DNA of 64,000 nucleotides. It comes from Thinopyrum elongatum. Lineage: Eukaryota > Streptophyta > Magnoliopsida > Poales > Poaceae. Positions within the stretch are counted from its first letter, which is position 1; each line of letters begins with the position of its first letter. The DNA lies in NCBI GenBank assembly GCA_011799875.1, contig CM022297.1:521757362-521821361 (forward strand), read 5' to 3'. Below, piece after piece: positions 42,412-54,028 of this stretch. The position numbers and the translations under genes were made by a program. The notes beneath the pieces are model-generated. The model did not search any database. It worked only from the letters and a program-made list of their open reading frames with translations, and was not told where the DNA came from.

Positions 42412-45400
42412 ATGGATTTAGAATCTATAAAGGAGCTATTGCTTTCTCCTAGACCAAGTGAGGAATACTTGGCTGGTGTTGCTGGTTTTCTTGACTTTGC
42501 GTACATCAGGAAAAGTTCTGATGCCAAGATCCGTTGCCCATGCGTCATATATGTCAATGGATCGTTACGGAAGCGAGAGGACGTGTACGATCACTTGGTT
42601 TGTAGCGGATTTTCACCTGGATATACTGTTTGGGGTTGCCATGGGGAAACAGCATCATTCATCTCTGCTAACAAACAAGGTGAAACTCCAACACACATGA
42701 GAAGTAACAAAAGGTCACGATCACAGTTCGAAGGAACAAAATCTAATATGCGTCAGTTAGTGGAAGATGTTTTCTGTGGACCTCCAACGATAGAACCTGA
42801 AACCCAAAATACATGTAAACCAGGACCAGACCCTGAATCCCAAGCTTTCTATGACCTTTTGAGAGATGCAGATCAACCTTTATGGCCAGGCTGTGAACTG
42901 TCCATACTTTCTCTTGTTGTTATTCTCTTCCACATAAAAGCCACTAACAAGTGGAGCAATAAATCTTTAAATGATTTGCTAGCAGTTCTGCAGAAAGCAA
43001 TTCCTAATGGTAAGAATTTACCTAGTACATTTTCTGACGCGAAGAAGATCGTTGGAAAGCTTGGGCTTAGTTATGTGAGAATTCATTCTTGTGAAAATAA
43101 CTGCCAGCTTTATCGGAAAGAGAAAGCGAGTGATGATTTTTGTTCAGTGTGTGGAACTTCAAGGTGGAAGAACATACCAGATAAAACTAATTTGACTAAG
43201 AAGGAAAGAAGGAAGGCAATCCCAAGGAAGGTGTTACGGTACTTTCCAATTAAGCCAAGGCTTAAGAGGCTTTTCATGCACAAAGATACAGCTACAGCTT
43301 TAAGATGGCATGACGAAGAGCGCACAAAGGATGGAGCATTGCGTCATATAGCTGATTCAGAGGCTTGGAAGGCCATTGATTCTAAGTATAAACACATCGC
43401 GTCAGACCCCCCGGAACATGAGGTTTGGAATAGGATCTGACGGGTTCAATCCATTTGGGAAGATGAGTTCCAAACATAGCTGTTGGCCCGTGGTCTTAGT
43501 GCCCTATAATCTTCCTCCATGGTTATGCATGAAAGCCTCCTCTCTTCTGCTTACTTTGATTATTCCAGGTTACCCTGGAAAGAACTTCCATGTATTCATG
43601 GAACCAGTTTATGAGGAACTAGCTGAGTTGTTTGAAGTTGGAATGTTAACATATGATGCATCTCGAGATGAGACGTTCCAACTTTATGCTGTTGTGTTGT
43701 GTACTGTGAGTGACTACCCTGGGCTTGCAATTGCTTCAGGACATAGCACCAGTTCTGAGTCCGGTTGTTTCCCGTGTAGTGATGAAACTTGGTCTTTACG
43801 CTTGAAACATGGGGGGAAGTTCTGTTTCATGGGACATCGCCGATTTCTGCACCCAGACCATGAGTTCCGCTATGAATCTGACTTGTTTGATGGATTGGAG
43901 GAACACAAAACAGAACCAACTCTTTATTCTAAAGTTGGAGTTTTAGATAAGATAAAATCAATTAAGAACTTTGATGATTCCAAAACTTGGAAGTTTGTTA
44001 ACGGGTTTTTCTCCCATTTGACTTATTGGGACTACAATTTGCTCCGCCACAATCTAGATATTATGCACATTGAAAAGAATGTATGTGAAAATATATATGG
44101 GACACTTCTAGGAATAGAGGGCAAGTCAAAGGATAATTTAAAGGCACGACTTGACCTGCAGGACATGGAAATCAGGCCAGAGCTACATCCTCAAAAAAAA
44201 AAAAAAAAAACAATGACAAGTATTTTCTTCCTCCTGCTTCTTATACGTTGTCAAAGAAACAGAAGCAGCAGTTTTGCAAAGTACTTCATGATATAAGAGT
44301 ACCAGATGGGTATTCGGGGAACATCTCAAGATGTGTAAATGTTTCTGAAGGGAGAATTTCTGGCCTTAAAAGCCATGATTGTCATATTCTGATGCAACAA
44401 CTATTGCCTGTTGCATTGAGAGGTTTACTTCCAGATAATGTCACATCTGTCTTGTTTGATCTATGTGCATATTTTAGAGAAGTTAGTGCAAAGGTTCTTC
44501 ATGTGAGAGATCTTGAGAAGTTGGAGCAAAGAATAAAGATAACATTGTGCCGTATGGAGATGATATTTCCGCCCGGATTTTTTACTGTTATGGTGCATTT
44601 GGTTCTTCATCTAGCAACAGAGGCAAAAATAGGTGGCCCTGTGGCCTACCGTTCAATGTGGTTTCTGGAAAGGTATTTTGTCAAAAATAAGACATATATA
44701 TATATTCTAATTATTGCAGTACGACATTCATTAACAATTTTTGTCTTCTTTTTTCATTTTTTATTTATGCACGTATCTCTGTGTCCTGAAGTCATATTGC
44801 GTAACAGAGCACATCCAGAAGGATCTATCGCTGAAGCACATCTTGCAGACGAGTGCATGATGTTTTGTTCAAGATATATTGATGGTTTCGCCACCAAGCA
44901 TAATTGGCCTTCAAGGAATGACGATGACAATGAGGTGGTTGATGTTGAACAAGGATCAACTCTGTTTCCTTCGGTAGGAAAACCACTTGGAAAGCCTGGC
45001 AATTATGTTCTTAGAGGGTTGGCTAAATTCCAAGCACATAGATATGTGTTGTTCAACTGCTCAGATGTCAACCCATTCCTTCGGTAATACCTCAATCCTC
45101 TAAATAATATCAGTTTTTTCACATGTTTTCACAACTCTTTCTCTGACTTCAAAACTAATTATAAAATTACTTTGCAGAGCTCACGCTGATGAGATCACTA
45201 GCGAGCGTGATGTCTCAAACATGGTCGAGTCCATCCAACATGATAAGTTCAACGACTGGTTCAAAGCTCATGTAAGTCCATATTTCATATCCTTTGTATG
45301 TACAACTGAAGCCATTTACTAAACAACTTCTTAATCTACAGATAATTAAATTGGAGAAGGAAAATGGTATTGGTAGTATTAATAATGATATTAGATGGCT

Positions 45401-46028
45401 AGCACGTGGCCCAGTTGATGCAGCAAAAAGGTACCGCGCTTACAACTCCAGAGGATATCGGTTTAGGCCTAAACGCTTAGACAGGGTGAGTCAAAATAGT
45501 GGAGTGGTGGTACGTGCCAAAACATCTACATATGCTGCACCAGGTGATGCGACCCCTGTTTTAGGTGATGTGACTTACTATGGCAGGATAACTGATATTA
45601 TTCAGTTGAACTACTCTGGACAATTTTTGGTGGTTTTATTTAAGTGTGAATGAGTTGATATTTCTGAAAAAGGAATTAAAAAGGACAAGTATGGCTACAC
45701 ACTTGTTAACTTCTCACATTTGATGCACAAAGGAGACAAGATTGAGCATGAGCCTTTTATTTTGCCTAACCAAGCCGATCAAGTGTTTTACCTAGAAGAC
45801 GAACTGAACCCAGGTTGCTCAGTGGTGATGCAGAATAAACTACCCAGAGATAGATGTGACACTGGAAATGATGAATACACACGAGACGTAGAAGCTGAGC
45901 CATTCCATGTTTCTCACCTCACGGATATGTTTAAAAAGCAAAGGAAAGATCAACATTGGGTAAGATCCGATGTTGAGGGAACAATTGTGGATGCTAATGA
46001 TAATGCTTCGATCGATGAAGAACAATGA
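42412..46028 (+). pseudogene. TNP2-type CACTA transposase, decayed
   Basis: From Met 42412 the frame has an N-terminal transposase-associated domain (YVNGSLRKREDVYDHLVCSG, GYTVWGCHGE), then LWPGCELSILSLVVILFHIK, SENNCQLYRKE-like Cys motif and DFCSVCGTSRWK. An extra C in a C6 run at about 43407 shifts the frame; the transposase core continues from 43376: RFGIGSDGFNPFGKMSSKHS, PPWLCMKASSLLLTLIIPG, CFPCSDETWSLRLKHGGKFC, LRHNLDIMHIEKNVCENIYG. A run of about 18 A (44195-44212) shifts it again; then GLKSHDCHILMQQLLPVALR and MIFPPGFFTVMVHLVLHLAT. An intron near 44670-44780 and a 1-base loss near 44800 follow. The DUF4218/DUF4216-type C-terminus ([40 protein letters not shown]) carries a TGA at 45651-45653 where Trp is expected. 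It ends at 46028. Confidence 0.9.
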
Positions 46029-46149
46029 TGGTAAATCATATAAATGTATTTCTCTATTCGAGAAACATTTTCATGATTATATATACATTGTAGTTTTACC
46101 TGAAGTCAAAGCTGAGTTTGCAGGACATTAAGAACCATTGTATGTTCTT

Positions 46150-46720
46150 GCAGATTGTTGGCTGAGCTTACACCCTTCAGAAAATTTGAAGGAATGAGGT
46201 CTTCCACTCAGACATTAAACCGAACTTGCGGCTGGTTGCTAACCATCTTGCCACTCAGATCGGGTGCCTAACTATTGATGACATGCAGGGTGATCTGCAG
46301 TTATTGCTAGACCCCTAGTATAGTCCTGAGCTGGTATTATTCCTCTTGATTTTTTTTGACTGGGTTTTTTGTTAGTAACATGATGTACCATTCGCCTGTT
46401 GAGTAAATGTTGGTTCACTGGGAGCAGCCTTCTTCACAGACAATCTCACTCACCAAAGCTGTTGATGCTAGGAACATCACTTTTCCTGATGTTAGATGGG
46501 AAATTACGCACCATTTGGCTGCTTTCTTTTGCAACACCAACCAAATAAATTCTTCTGTTTATATCATGTTAAGAGAGACATTAATGGTGCTGCGCATGAT
46601 TGCGCTCGTCAGGCTCTACTTCTGGGGAGCCTGTCAGTAATCAGGCTCATAGGCGATCTTCATGTAGTTTTCTTCCTCTCCTGTTTCAGTTGGGTTGCCA
46701 AGGTTATGTAATTCATGCTG
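46150..46720 (+). mobile_element. LINE RNase H fragment captured inside CACTA
   Basis: Fragments in broken frames read RLVANHLATQIGCLTIDD, ITHHLAAFFCNTNQINSSVY and RDINGAAHDCARQALL, the C-terminal end of a plant LINE RNase H-like domain. It sits between the TNP2 end and the right CACTA end, on the same strand. It is most likely an insertion of a 5'-truncated LINE. Confidence 0.7.
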
Positions 46721-46904
46721 TCACATGTACTTGAGCCTGGTGTTGAATGAAACAGTCCGTGCTTTGTGCGCTTTTCTTTTAATTTTTTTTTTGTTAGTCC
46801 TTAATGGGGTGATTGGTAGTTTTCGATTCCAACATAGTTTGATCATGTTTTTGATGGTCACCATGAGCATGACATAAATGCGTGCATTTGAACTGCTGAT
46901 GCAA

Positions 46905-47060
46905 AGATGGCCAGTAGCAGAGGAGCCATGTGGACACACTGCAGCAGAGACGATGGAAGAAAAGCAGCAAAGGTTGAGGTGTTGGAGAAAAACAGTAGCA
47001 GAGTAGCCTTGGGGACGCACTATGGTAGAGATGATGGAAGAAGAGCAGCGGGGCCTCGCG
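46905..47060. repeat. Tandem duplication, unit about 105-110 bp
   Basis: GGACACACTGCAGCAGAGAC (about 46931) and GGACGCACTATGGTAGAGAT (about 47013) each continue into GATGGAAGAA(A/G)AGCAGC. Units are diverged. Confidence 0.6.
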
Positions 47061-47711
47061 CAGATCACCAGACAGCACGGCTGCCTTGTCTGGTGGAGGG
47101 CGCCACAGGAGGGACACTCACAGGCTCCCCTCGATATGATGATCTCCTCTCCCTTCGATCTGTTTTTTGTAGGCAACCTTCTCTCGATCTGATGATCTCC
47201 TCTGGTTCGATCCCACGTTTTTATTTGAGTGGGATGGTTCGATCCCACGTGACGCGAGGAGGAGAGCCAGGCCTCGCGCGGCCTGCCTGACACCGTCGCT
47301 GAGGTGTCTGGTGGGTTGCGTGACATTTGCAAGTCCAGTTCATATTGGGCCGTTGGGCATGCGGCGGCCCAAGGTCAATAGTCTGATTCCTAGTTTCACA
47401 TGATTTTTTTTTGGTAATTCACTATTTTTTTTGCTAAAAGACCACACACCTTAAAAACCCGGACGAGGCCTTGGTTCCCTTTTTTTCCGGTCGGACCGCC
47501 GGCCCGGTTCTTAAAACTATCTTCAAATTTAAGCTCTCGTTTGTTGTTGATCTTCCACTCCTTTGTGAGTATTGACGTCAAATACTTAATTTCATAAAAT
47601 CATTTCAAAGTGTGCATTTCACATTTATGGTGGTTGAGTTATCTTAAAATTCGCATAAAAATATGGCTAATATGATATTCACTACAACCATGCCAAAAAT
47701 AGTTTGGTACT
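47061..47711. other. No gene recognised
   Basis: GC-rich then AT-rich sequence within the CACTA element. A repeated GATGATCTCCTCT and a repeated TTCGATCCCACGT are visible around 47138-47250; no domain was recognised. Confidence 0.4.
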
Positions 47712-47713
47712 TA

Positions 47714-47772
47714 CCCCCTCCGTAAACTAATATAAGAGCGATTAGATAACTAATATTAGTTTACACAGGGAG
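47714..47772. mobile_element. Very short Stowaway MITE, 59 bp
   Basis: CCCCCTCCGTAAACTAATAT at the left and ATATTAGTTTACACAGGGAG at the right are inverted, with TA on both flanks (47712-47713, 47773-47774). It is a minimal or internally deleted copy of the common CTCCCTCCGTAAACTAATAT family. Confidence 0.85.
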
Positions 47773-47939
47773 TACCAACCAAACTGTATTGTTTTTTCAT
47801 ACCATATTACCAAAGAATGGAAACATTATTTACCAAAACAAGAATGTATTTATAAAAATCATGTTGACACATGGGCCCTATGTGTCAAGGTATTTTGTGA
47901 TCTATGTATGCAGTTGATTTTAGTTTTTCTAGTTCCTCC

Positions 47940-48239
47940 TATAATAGAGCTTGTAACACCATGTATCAACCATGATTATGTGTTACTGCTGTTGAACTAT
48001 GTAACACATTTCAGTAACACATATTTATATGTTACCTCGTCAAAATCTATGTAACACACTCGACCAACACATATTTACATGTTACTATTATAATATCCCG
48101 GTAACACATTTTGAGGCCTCATATAGTATGTGTTACTGCCTATCGTTCGATACAAAATGCTGTGTTACAGTAATTTCCCTTGTCACACATTTTTCAATCT
48201 GTTACATGATTGTGTTACTTAAAGTCTGTTTTGTTGTAG
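47940..48239. repeat. Right subterminal repeat array of CACTA
   Basis: About fifteen GTAACAC/GTGTTAC-type motifs mirror the left array (32758-33240), supporting that 32758 and 48239 are ends of one element. Confidence 0.85.
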
Positions 48240-49093
48240 CACGCAAGGCCATGGCGAGCACAGCCTGGTGGCTGGCTGTGTCCCTGCCATGTAGGGCCAG
48301 CCCTATTTAGATTAGGGCAAGATTTAGTTAGTATTAATTTAGTGCTGAAATTAGTCTAATAGCAAATGACATGTGGACCCCATTTTAAATTAACCCTTAT
48401 TTAAACCATAGACAATGACATGTGGACCCACACACACTGTCCACTAATTGACCCAGTCAACTTTGACTATGTTGACTTTGGCTCGCCCCACTTGTCATAC
48501 ACCCTGGCTGGGTACACTATGTGTACCCATAGCAAATTCCAGTTTATTTTTGAACTGAAAGTATTCCAGAAAATTTATAAAACTTTGAAAATTCATATAA
48601 AATAAACCGTAACTCGGATGAAAATAATTTATATATGAAAAATGATCAGAAAAATATAACAAAACCAAATGTGTCATCCACATGCATGACAAACCTCTCT
48701 AACGTAATGAACATGGAACTTTTGCTATCAGATCAATATACCGAGTAATACCTGAAGCCGGGAAAATATTCCAAAATATTTTCCCGCTTCAATTAAAATG
48801 CTTAGTAATGCATTAGGTCACATCATCACCCCAATTTGCCATGCCATGCATTATGTTGCATTTGTTTGCTCTGTTGTTTATATGTTTTCCCCTCCCCTGT
48901 TTCTCTTCGGTAGACCCCGATACTGTGATAGGCCCTGAGATCGACTACGACTACACTTCTAAGGATTCCTTTTCGTCTGCAGAGCAACCAGGCAAGCAAA
49001 ACCCCCTTGATCATTCCAATATCACCCATTCTCTCCCTCTACTTCATGCATTAGATTTTGCTACTATTGTTGTTCCGGTAGCTCCTATTTTGA
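48240..49093 (+). mobile_element. 3' LTR of LARD-like element, second part (truncated)
   Basis: CACGCAAGGCCATGGCGAGC onward is a direct repeat of the 5' LTR from 26384 to about 27210. The LTR then stops at ATTTTGA where a new LTR (TGTTACAACC) starts. The remaining 1.5 kb of the LTR is not seen in the window; if the third element is a clean insertion it should resume beyond 64000. Confidence 0.85.
48759..48786. promoter_or_regulatory. 12-bp inverted repeat hairpin in 3' LTR
   Basis: Identical to the hairpin at 26872-26899 (CGGGAAAATATT CCAA AATATTTTCCCG), preserved although neighbouring bases differ. Confidence 0.85.
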
Positions 49094-49757
49094 TGTTACA
49101 ACCATAATTGAGTTGAAGTCAGATTTTACCTCACAAGTTGAGCTCTCGTAAGATTTATATATGATTGAGGAATTCAATTAAAATAATCCCAGACTATGTT
49201 TTAGAGGTGGAGCAGTAATTACCACCAAACTGGTATTTAAAGTAACTTGTTAAAAGATGGATAGTTATATCTCTGCAACTTATTTAAATTGACATCATGC
49301 TTTGGTTGATATTACATCCATGACGTACTGTTGCTAGCTACCTTGCAAGTTATAGCATGTCATAAGGATATGCATTCTACCTGCTTTCATTATATCGTCT
49401 GTCCATGATGTCTTGTGAGCACATTCAACGTACTCACCTGGCTTGTTGATTGGCCAGATTCCAGAGATGAGATGCCAACCTAGGAGCTCGAGATAGAGAC
49501 CATGTGAGCTAGGAGTTTTTCCAGTTAGCTGTTCATGTGGGAGTGGAGCCTCTCCCGAGATAGCGGCATTTAGTTGCCTCCGCTGTCCGCTAATAGAAAC
49601 TTCTATTGTAATTCTTAGACCTATGCGGTTTTGTTTTCAAACCATGTAATGTCTAGAGATCTATATCAAGCTCGTGTCCACCAATTTTAAATGATCTTGG
49701 CACTGGTGATGACACGAGGGCTATTTTGGAATTGTATTCTGGAATGCTGCCCTGTCA
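49094..49757 (+). mobile_element. 5' LTR of third LTR retroelement (664 bp)
   Basis: Starts TGTTACAACCATAATTGAGT and ends GCTGCCCTGTCA, followed by three bases and a primer site at 49761. TG...CA termini fit. The partner LTR is not in the window. Confidence 0.7.
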
Positions 49758-49760
49758 ACC

Positions 49761-49774
49761 TTGGTATCAGGGCC
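49761..49774 (+). other. Primer-binding site of third element
   Basis: TTGGTATCAGGGCC, one change from the initiator-tRNA-Met type site TGGTATCAGAGCC. Confidence 0.75.
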
Positions 49775-50077
49775 AGGCTGACTGTAGGTTACCCCGAGTT
49801 AGCATGGTTGTTAGCCGTAGGTTTCCTTCTTGTATAAGCCTCCTTTTCTTCTCAGACAAGCCTGGTCTATCTGAGAGCCTAACCAGTAGTCCCCCATCAT
49901 CTTTTGGTAGTCGGTGCCCAGCTACTAGCCTATCCCTTAGACCGCATGTGGACACCTGAGTGGTCTTATCCACAAGCATGCAGTAGAAACCCGAGTGGCC
50001 TATAAATAGAGGATTGTCTCAACCTTGCACATCACAACTTTTTTCCTTGCCTAAATCAAAGATATCCAGTTATCCAG

Positions 50078-50653
50078 ATGCCTTGTCCCACCATTTGCAA
50101 TGAAACCACCACATCGAAGCTTGATGGATTCGTCCGCATACTCTCCAATGTCACCCGGCGTGCCCTTGGTTTGGAAGAACCACCACGGTATGTGGTATAC
50201 CAAGGGAGGGTCCGCAATAGTCTCAGCCAGTATTGGGCCACCGTGTCTATCCGTGGGAGAGCTTTAGCACAAGAACACTCCTACTGATTCACGGGAAGAG
50301 TGGTGGCTGGTAAGCACCGAGCCATCCAGTATGCCACCAAAGAAGCCATTGCCCAACTTTGTCGCTGAGTCCTGAGAACCCGCAACTGCTCATTTTTCTA
50401 CTACCCATCCTGATCTAGCTATGGTGGAGAAGTGTATATTTCCAACTCCGAGCATGAGCAAAACCCTGCCTTGGAAAACTTGGTGCGCTACGTGGCCGCT
50501 CAAGAGTCACTGCTCGCCCAAGCTACCAAGGAACTCCATAGGACAAGGAGATCGATTGCACAACTTCGACTAGTAGGCACTAGTGCAGAACCATCAGCTG
50601 TTCCACCAGCAGTCCCTGGAAACAATTTAGGATTCCTTGAGGACAACCAGTAG
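50078..50653 (+). pseudogene. Conserved uncharacterised retroelement protein, broken frame
   Basis: From Met 50078: KLDGFVRILSNVTRRALGLE, EPPRYVVYQGRVRNSLSQYW and ATVSIRGRALAQEHSY, then TGA. Continuation in the same order: GKHRAIQYATKEAIAQLCR, a stop, then NPALENLVRYVAAQESLLAQ and ATKELHRTRRSIAQL, ending at TAG 50651-50653. I recall similar predicted proteins from Triticeae retroelements, but no function is known to me. Stops at 50285 and others show decay. Confidence 0.5.
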
Positions 50654-52755
50654 AATGGCCCGGCTCCCTCGTTCGGCTACTCTTGTCGAGTGTTTGAGGA
50701 GTACACATCCAGGATTAGAGCTGGTTCATCTCATCCAGAACAACACCAGGGTTGTCGTCGCACAAGCTTAGCACCTGCCCTAGCCAACTCAAGTGTTGAA
50801 GCCCAAGCAGGAACCACCCCTCTTCAGGTCCTAGCCAACCCAGCAGTCCCGAGGATTAGCCACATGCATGTTCATTTGCATCATCCAGTTTGCATGTTTT
50901 GCACTGGTAGTATTGTGTGATGCTTTGCTTTTAACTAAATAAGGTATACCGAGTAGTTAGGAATGTATGTCTGACCTAGGTATAATGTTCATATGCTTGT
51001 TGTGGTATAATTGTATAGGGGCAATATATTCTGTGAATGATCTATTTAATGTAAGTGTTGAGCAATGCTAGTTTTCCTTTGTTTTCTCCTGGCTTTATGT
51101 TTTATAGGAGTCATCCTAAAACCATAGGTGGGGTAAAGCTCTAAACACATGTTGTATGATAATAACCCTGGTTAAGTGATATCCACTTTGAGTATGCCGT
51201 GACCCAGACCCTGATCCAAATCTCCATATTTACTGTGCTAGTTCCAGGTTCAATTGCTAGCACACACAGACTATGACGAAATACCAAGAATATCGCATGT
51301 CATAAGTATTTCATCGCCGATCCAGTCTTTGATACATTGCATACCTGATTAGCTCAAGGCTAGTTTACAATAAAATACAACAAAAATACAATACTATCTT
51401 GTGGCGTCCATCCACTCACAGGTAGAAGTTGAGTATAGCGTTGTAACCCTACATCACATCACTTCCTCGTAATGCGGAATCCTGCAACATGATACGTTGC
51501 AGCCATAAGGGTCAATACATTGAATGTATTGGCAAGCTTCACCCATAAATATAACAGATCTAAATCATGCATGTGCCATATGGTGGAAGTGAAGTGTGTT
51601 TTGTAGAAAGCAAGTTTTTCTCTATCTTTGTGTATATATATAGTGGATCTAATCTAATACATTGGATATACTATGTCCTGCCACAAATCCTAGACTTGAA
51701 GGTACATTGGTCCAGTGGAGGTCCTTTACCACTGGTGCACCGACAAAGGTTGTATTCCCATGTTCAACCAATGAAATTTTAGTCAAGAAAATTAAGGGAA
51801 TGAGATCTTCCAGACAACTCTAGGTCCAGTTGCTCAAAGTTGTCCATAACCAAAGACGTAGCTAATCATCATCAGATTTTACACTCTCGAGAGGTTTTTG
51901 TACTTTCCCGGTGACCCAGTTTATCCTTTCTACAACTAAACTCAAGTGTAGAGTAGCCAAGAAGACCAGGACAAGACTTTTCAAAGGTAGTAGCTTAAGC
52001 CACCTACTAGACCCAGTCCAACATACCAACTAACTACATCTGCTGGTCTACATGGGCCAGGTTCCCACAACATATTTATCAAGCCATAGCCCATATTGGA
52101 ATACGATTACACATGGAAGCTACTTAACTTAGAACCCGTACAATTGTAACACCCCCTTGTAATGAACTACAGTGATCCATCATGATCAATGCCAAGTCAT
52201 CACCTTTTGCTAAGCATAATTGCCACTTGTCTCAAAATTCAATTCAAATCCCAATTTGAATAAAAAGTCAAATATTTACTTCTCCAAACATGCAAACAAA
52301 AATGTACATAATATTGCAAATATTCCATAGTTAATTGTATTAAGAAAAACAACATCACAAGAATTCCCAAAATGCCCCTAGGAATTAAAACACTAGATCA
52401 GCATCACCTATTTAGACCATTTAAATGAAACCTAATTTAAATGAATTCAAATTAGCCCCAAACTTTTTTTACCAGTCCAGTATAATATCTAGTATTTATG
52501 TGACAAGTTTTACATTTAGCAAAATTCAAATGATATGAAAACAAAATGCAAAACAGTAAAGAAAATGCAAACAGAAAATAGAAGAAGAGAAACGAAAAAG
52601 AGTTACTGTACCTCTGGGCCTCAAGTGCACAGTGGGAGGCCCAGCCCAATTTCCCCTGTCATCTTCCTCCTCCATCGCCGTGTCACACGCGCACGTGCCC
52701 GAGCTGGCGATGGGCATGCGTCGGCCATCCTCCGACGCTGTCGGCGCCCTAGAGT

Positions 52756-52764
52756 GGATAAGAG
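52756..52764 (+). promoter_or_regulatory. TATA-like box in chromovirus 5' LTR
   Basis: GGATAAGAG; the 3' LTR has the better GGATAAAAG at 62119-62127. About 30 bp downstream begins a pyrimidine-rich leader typical for plant 5' UTRs. Confidence 0.5.
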
Positions 52765-54002
52765 CATCGCCACGGACCCCTTGGTGAACCCTAGACCTCA
52801 CTCACCCCTCTTCCTCGCTTTCTCTGTTTTCCCCACGTGAAACCGCCGCTGCCGTCGCCATGGGATCCTCCGTCTGCGTGGCCACCGTCGTCCCTGCCTA
52901 CTGAAACCTCGCTAGGAGCTTCGCCTACCTCCCCTGCTTCATCAGCAACCACCAGTTCCAGCTCGGAGCCACCGCAACGGTCGGATCGAGCCATCTTCAA
53001 CCTCGGGACCTGCTGTCATTCATCATTGATTCCATCGCCTCTGCTGCTCCAAAACTCTCACCGAGCATCCATGTGCCTTCGCGGTGAGCAGCAGTGTTTT
53101 CCCCCTCTCGTAGAGCTTCGATTCATTGCTTGTAGCCTTCGATGCCATCATCGCCGTAGCTCGTCGCCGTCGCCGCGCTAGCTGCTGTCACTGCCATTTG
53201 TTCCCTGGCCGGCCAAGCAAGGTAATGTGCTCAGGCCATCATCCCGTAGTGGCCCGTGCTTTTGTTTCGTCGAACGTGAGCCTGTGCGCTCGATCTTGAG
53301 CTCCGGCCGCCGCCGCGTTTGTCACCGCCGTCGCTATAGGCCACCTTTGCTACTACTGCTTGCTCCGTTGGACGCGTGCGAGCACCAGCTCTTGAACGCA
53401 CCCCTCCGCCATCCAATTGGTCATCGAAGGGCAAAACCTGACCATCGCCGCCGCGTCTGGCTTGTCGCCGGCGTGCTCCGGCGTTTAAACGGCCCCTGGG
53501 TCACTGCCGATGGGCCCTGGGCCTTAACCATGTGATTAGCCGCTGACTAAAATACTAATGGCTCCCTGACATGTGGGTCCACCCCCAATAATTAACATCA
53601 GATTAAAATTAAACACTGGTTTAGTCCACTGTCAATGACAGGTGGGTCCACCTCCACTGTTTGAGTGGATAAGGTTGACTGGGTCAGCTGCAGACTCAGC
53701 AGGCTGGGACCCACTGTCAGCCTCTATGCCCAGTGCTGGGTACACTTCTCTGTGTACCCATAGCATTTTCAGTTAAATGATTTACAAAATTAAAATAAAT
53801 CGAGTAATTCCAGAAATTGTTTAAAACTTTAGAAATTCATATAAAATAAACCGTAACTCTGATAAAAATAGTTTATATATGAAATTGATCAAAAAAAAAT
53901 AATGAATCTAACTATGCCATCCATTTGTATAACAAACCCCTATATCACAATGAACATTGACAATTTGCACCTGGATCTATATACCGAATAATACCTGGAG
54001 CC

Positions 54003-54028
54003 GGGAAAATATTACCAGATATTTTCCC
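54003..54028. promoter_or_regulatory. 10-bp inverted repeat hairpin in chromovirus LTR
   Basis: GGGAAAATAT, loop TACCAG, ATATTTTCCC. Equivalent to the 12-bp hairpin of the LARD-like LTRs and present again at 63374-63399. Confidence 0.8.

Larger units (their letters stand above)
32758..48239. mobile_element. CACTA (En/Spm) DNA transposon, about 15.5 kb
   Basis: The left end CTACAAGAGGACAGACCTTT and the reverse complement of the right end, CTACAACAAAACAGACTTTA, form an inverted terminal repeat and both lead into GTAACAC motifs. The first two bases of canonical CACTA (CA) are not conserved at either end (GA on the left, and CA rather than TG on the right). The element sits inside the 3' LTR of the LARD-like element, whose sequence resumes at 48240. 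It carries a Transposase_24-type gene (minus) and a TNP2-type transposase (plus), both diagnostic for plant CACTA. About 13 bp of LTR seem to be missing at the junction, and no clean 3-bp duplication was found. Confidence 0.9.
49758..52144 (+). mobile_element. Internal region of third LTR element, interrupted by chromovirus
   Basis: After the primer site comes a protein-like segment (50078-50653) and then 1.4 kb without recognised domains (50930-52144). The chromovirus LTR begins at 52145. No gag or pol motif is seen, so either they lie beyond the chromovirus outside the window or the element is non-autonomous. Confidence 0.6.

Noticed and set aside
52535..53535. Host-like gene in the chromovirus LTR (promoter, leader, GCCATGG)
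   Set aside because: The 3' LTR repeats the same sequence with many frame-changing differences and early stops, so it is LTR promoter/leader sequence, not a host gene.
53227..53535. 102-codon Arg/Leu-rich ORF
   Set aside because: Not conserved in frame in the 3' LTR equivalent region (62580-62908).
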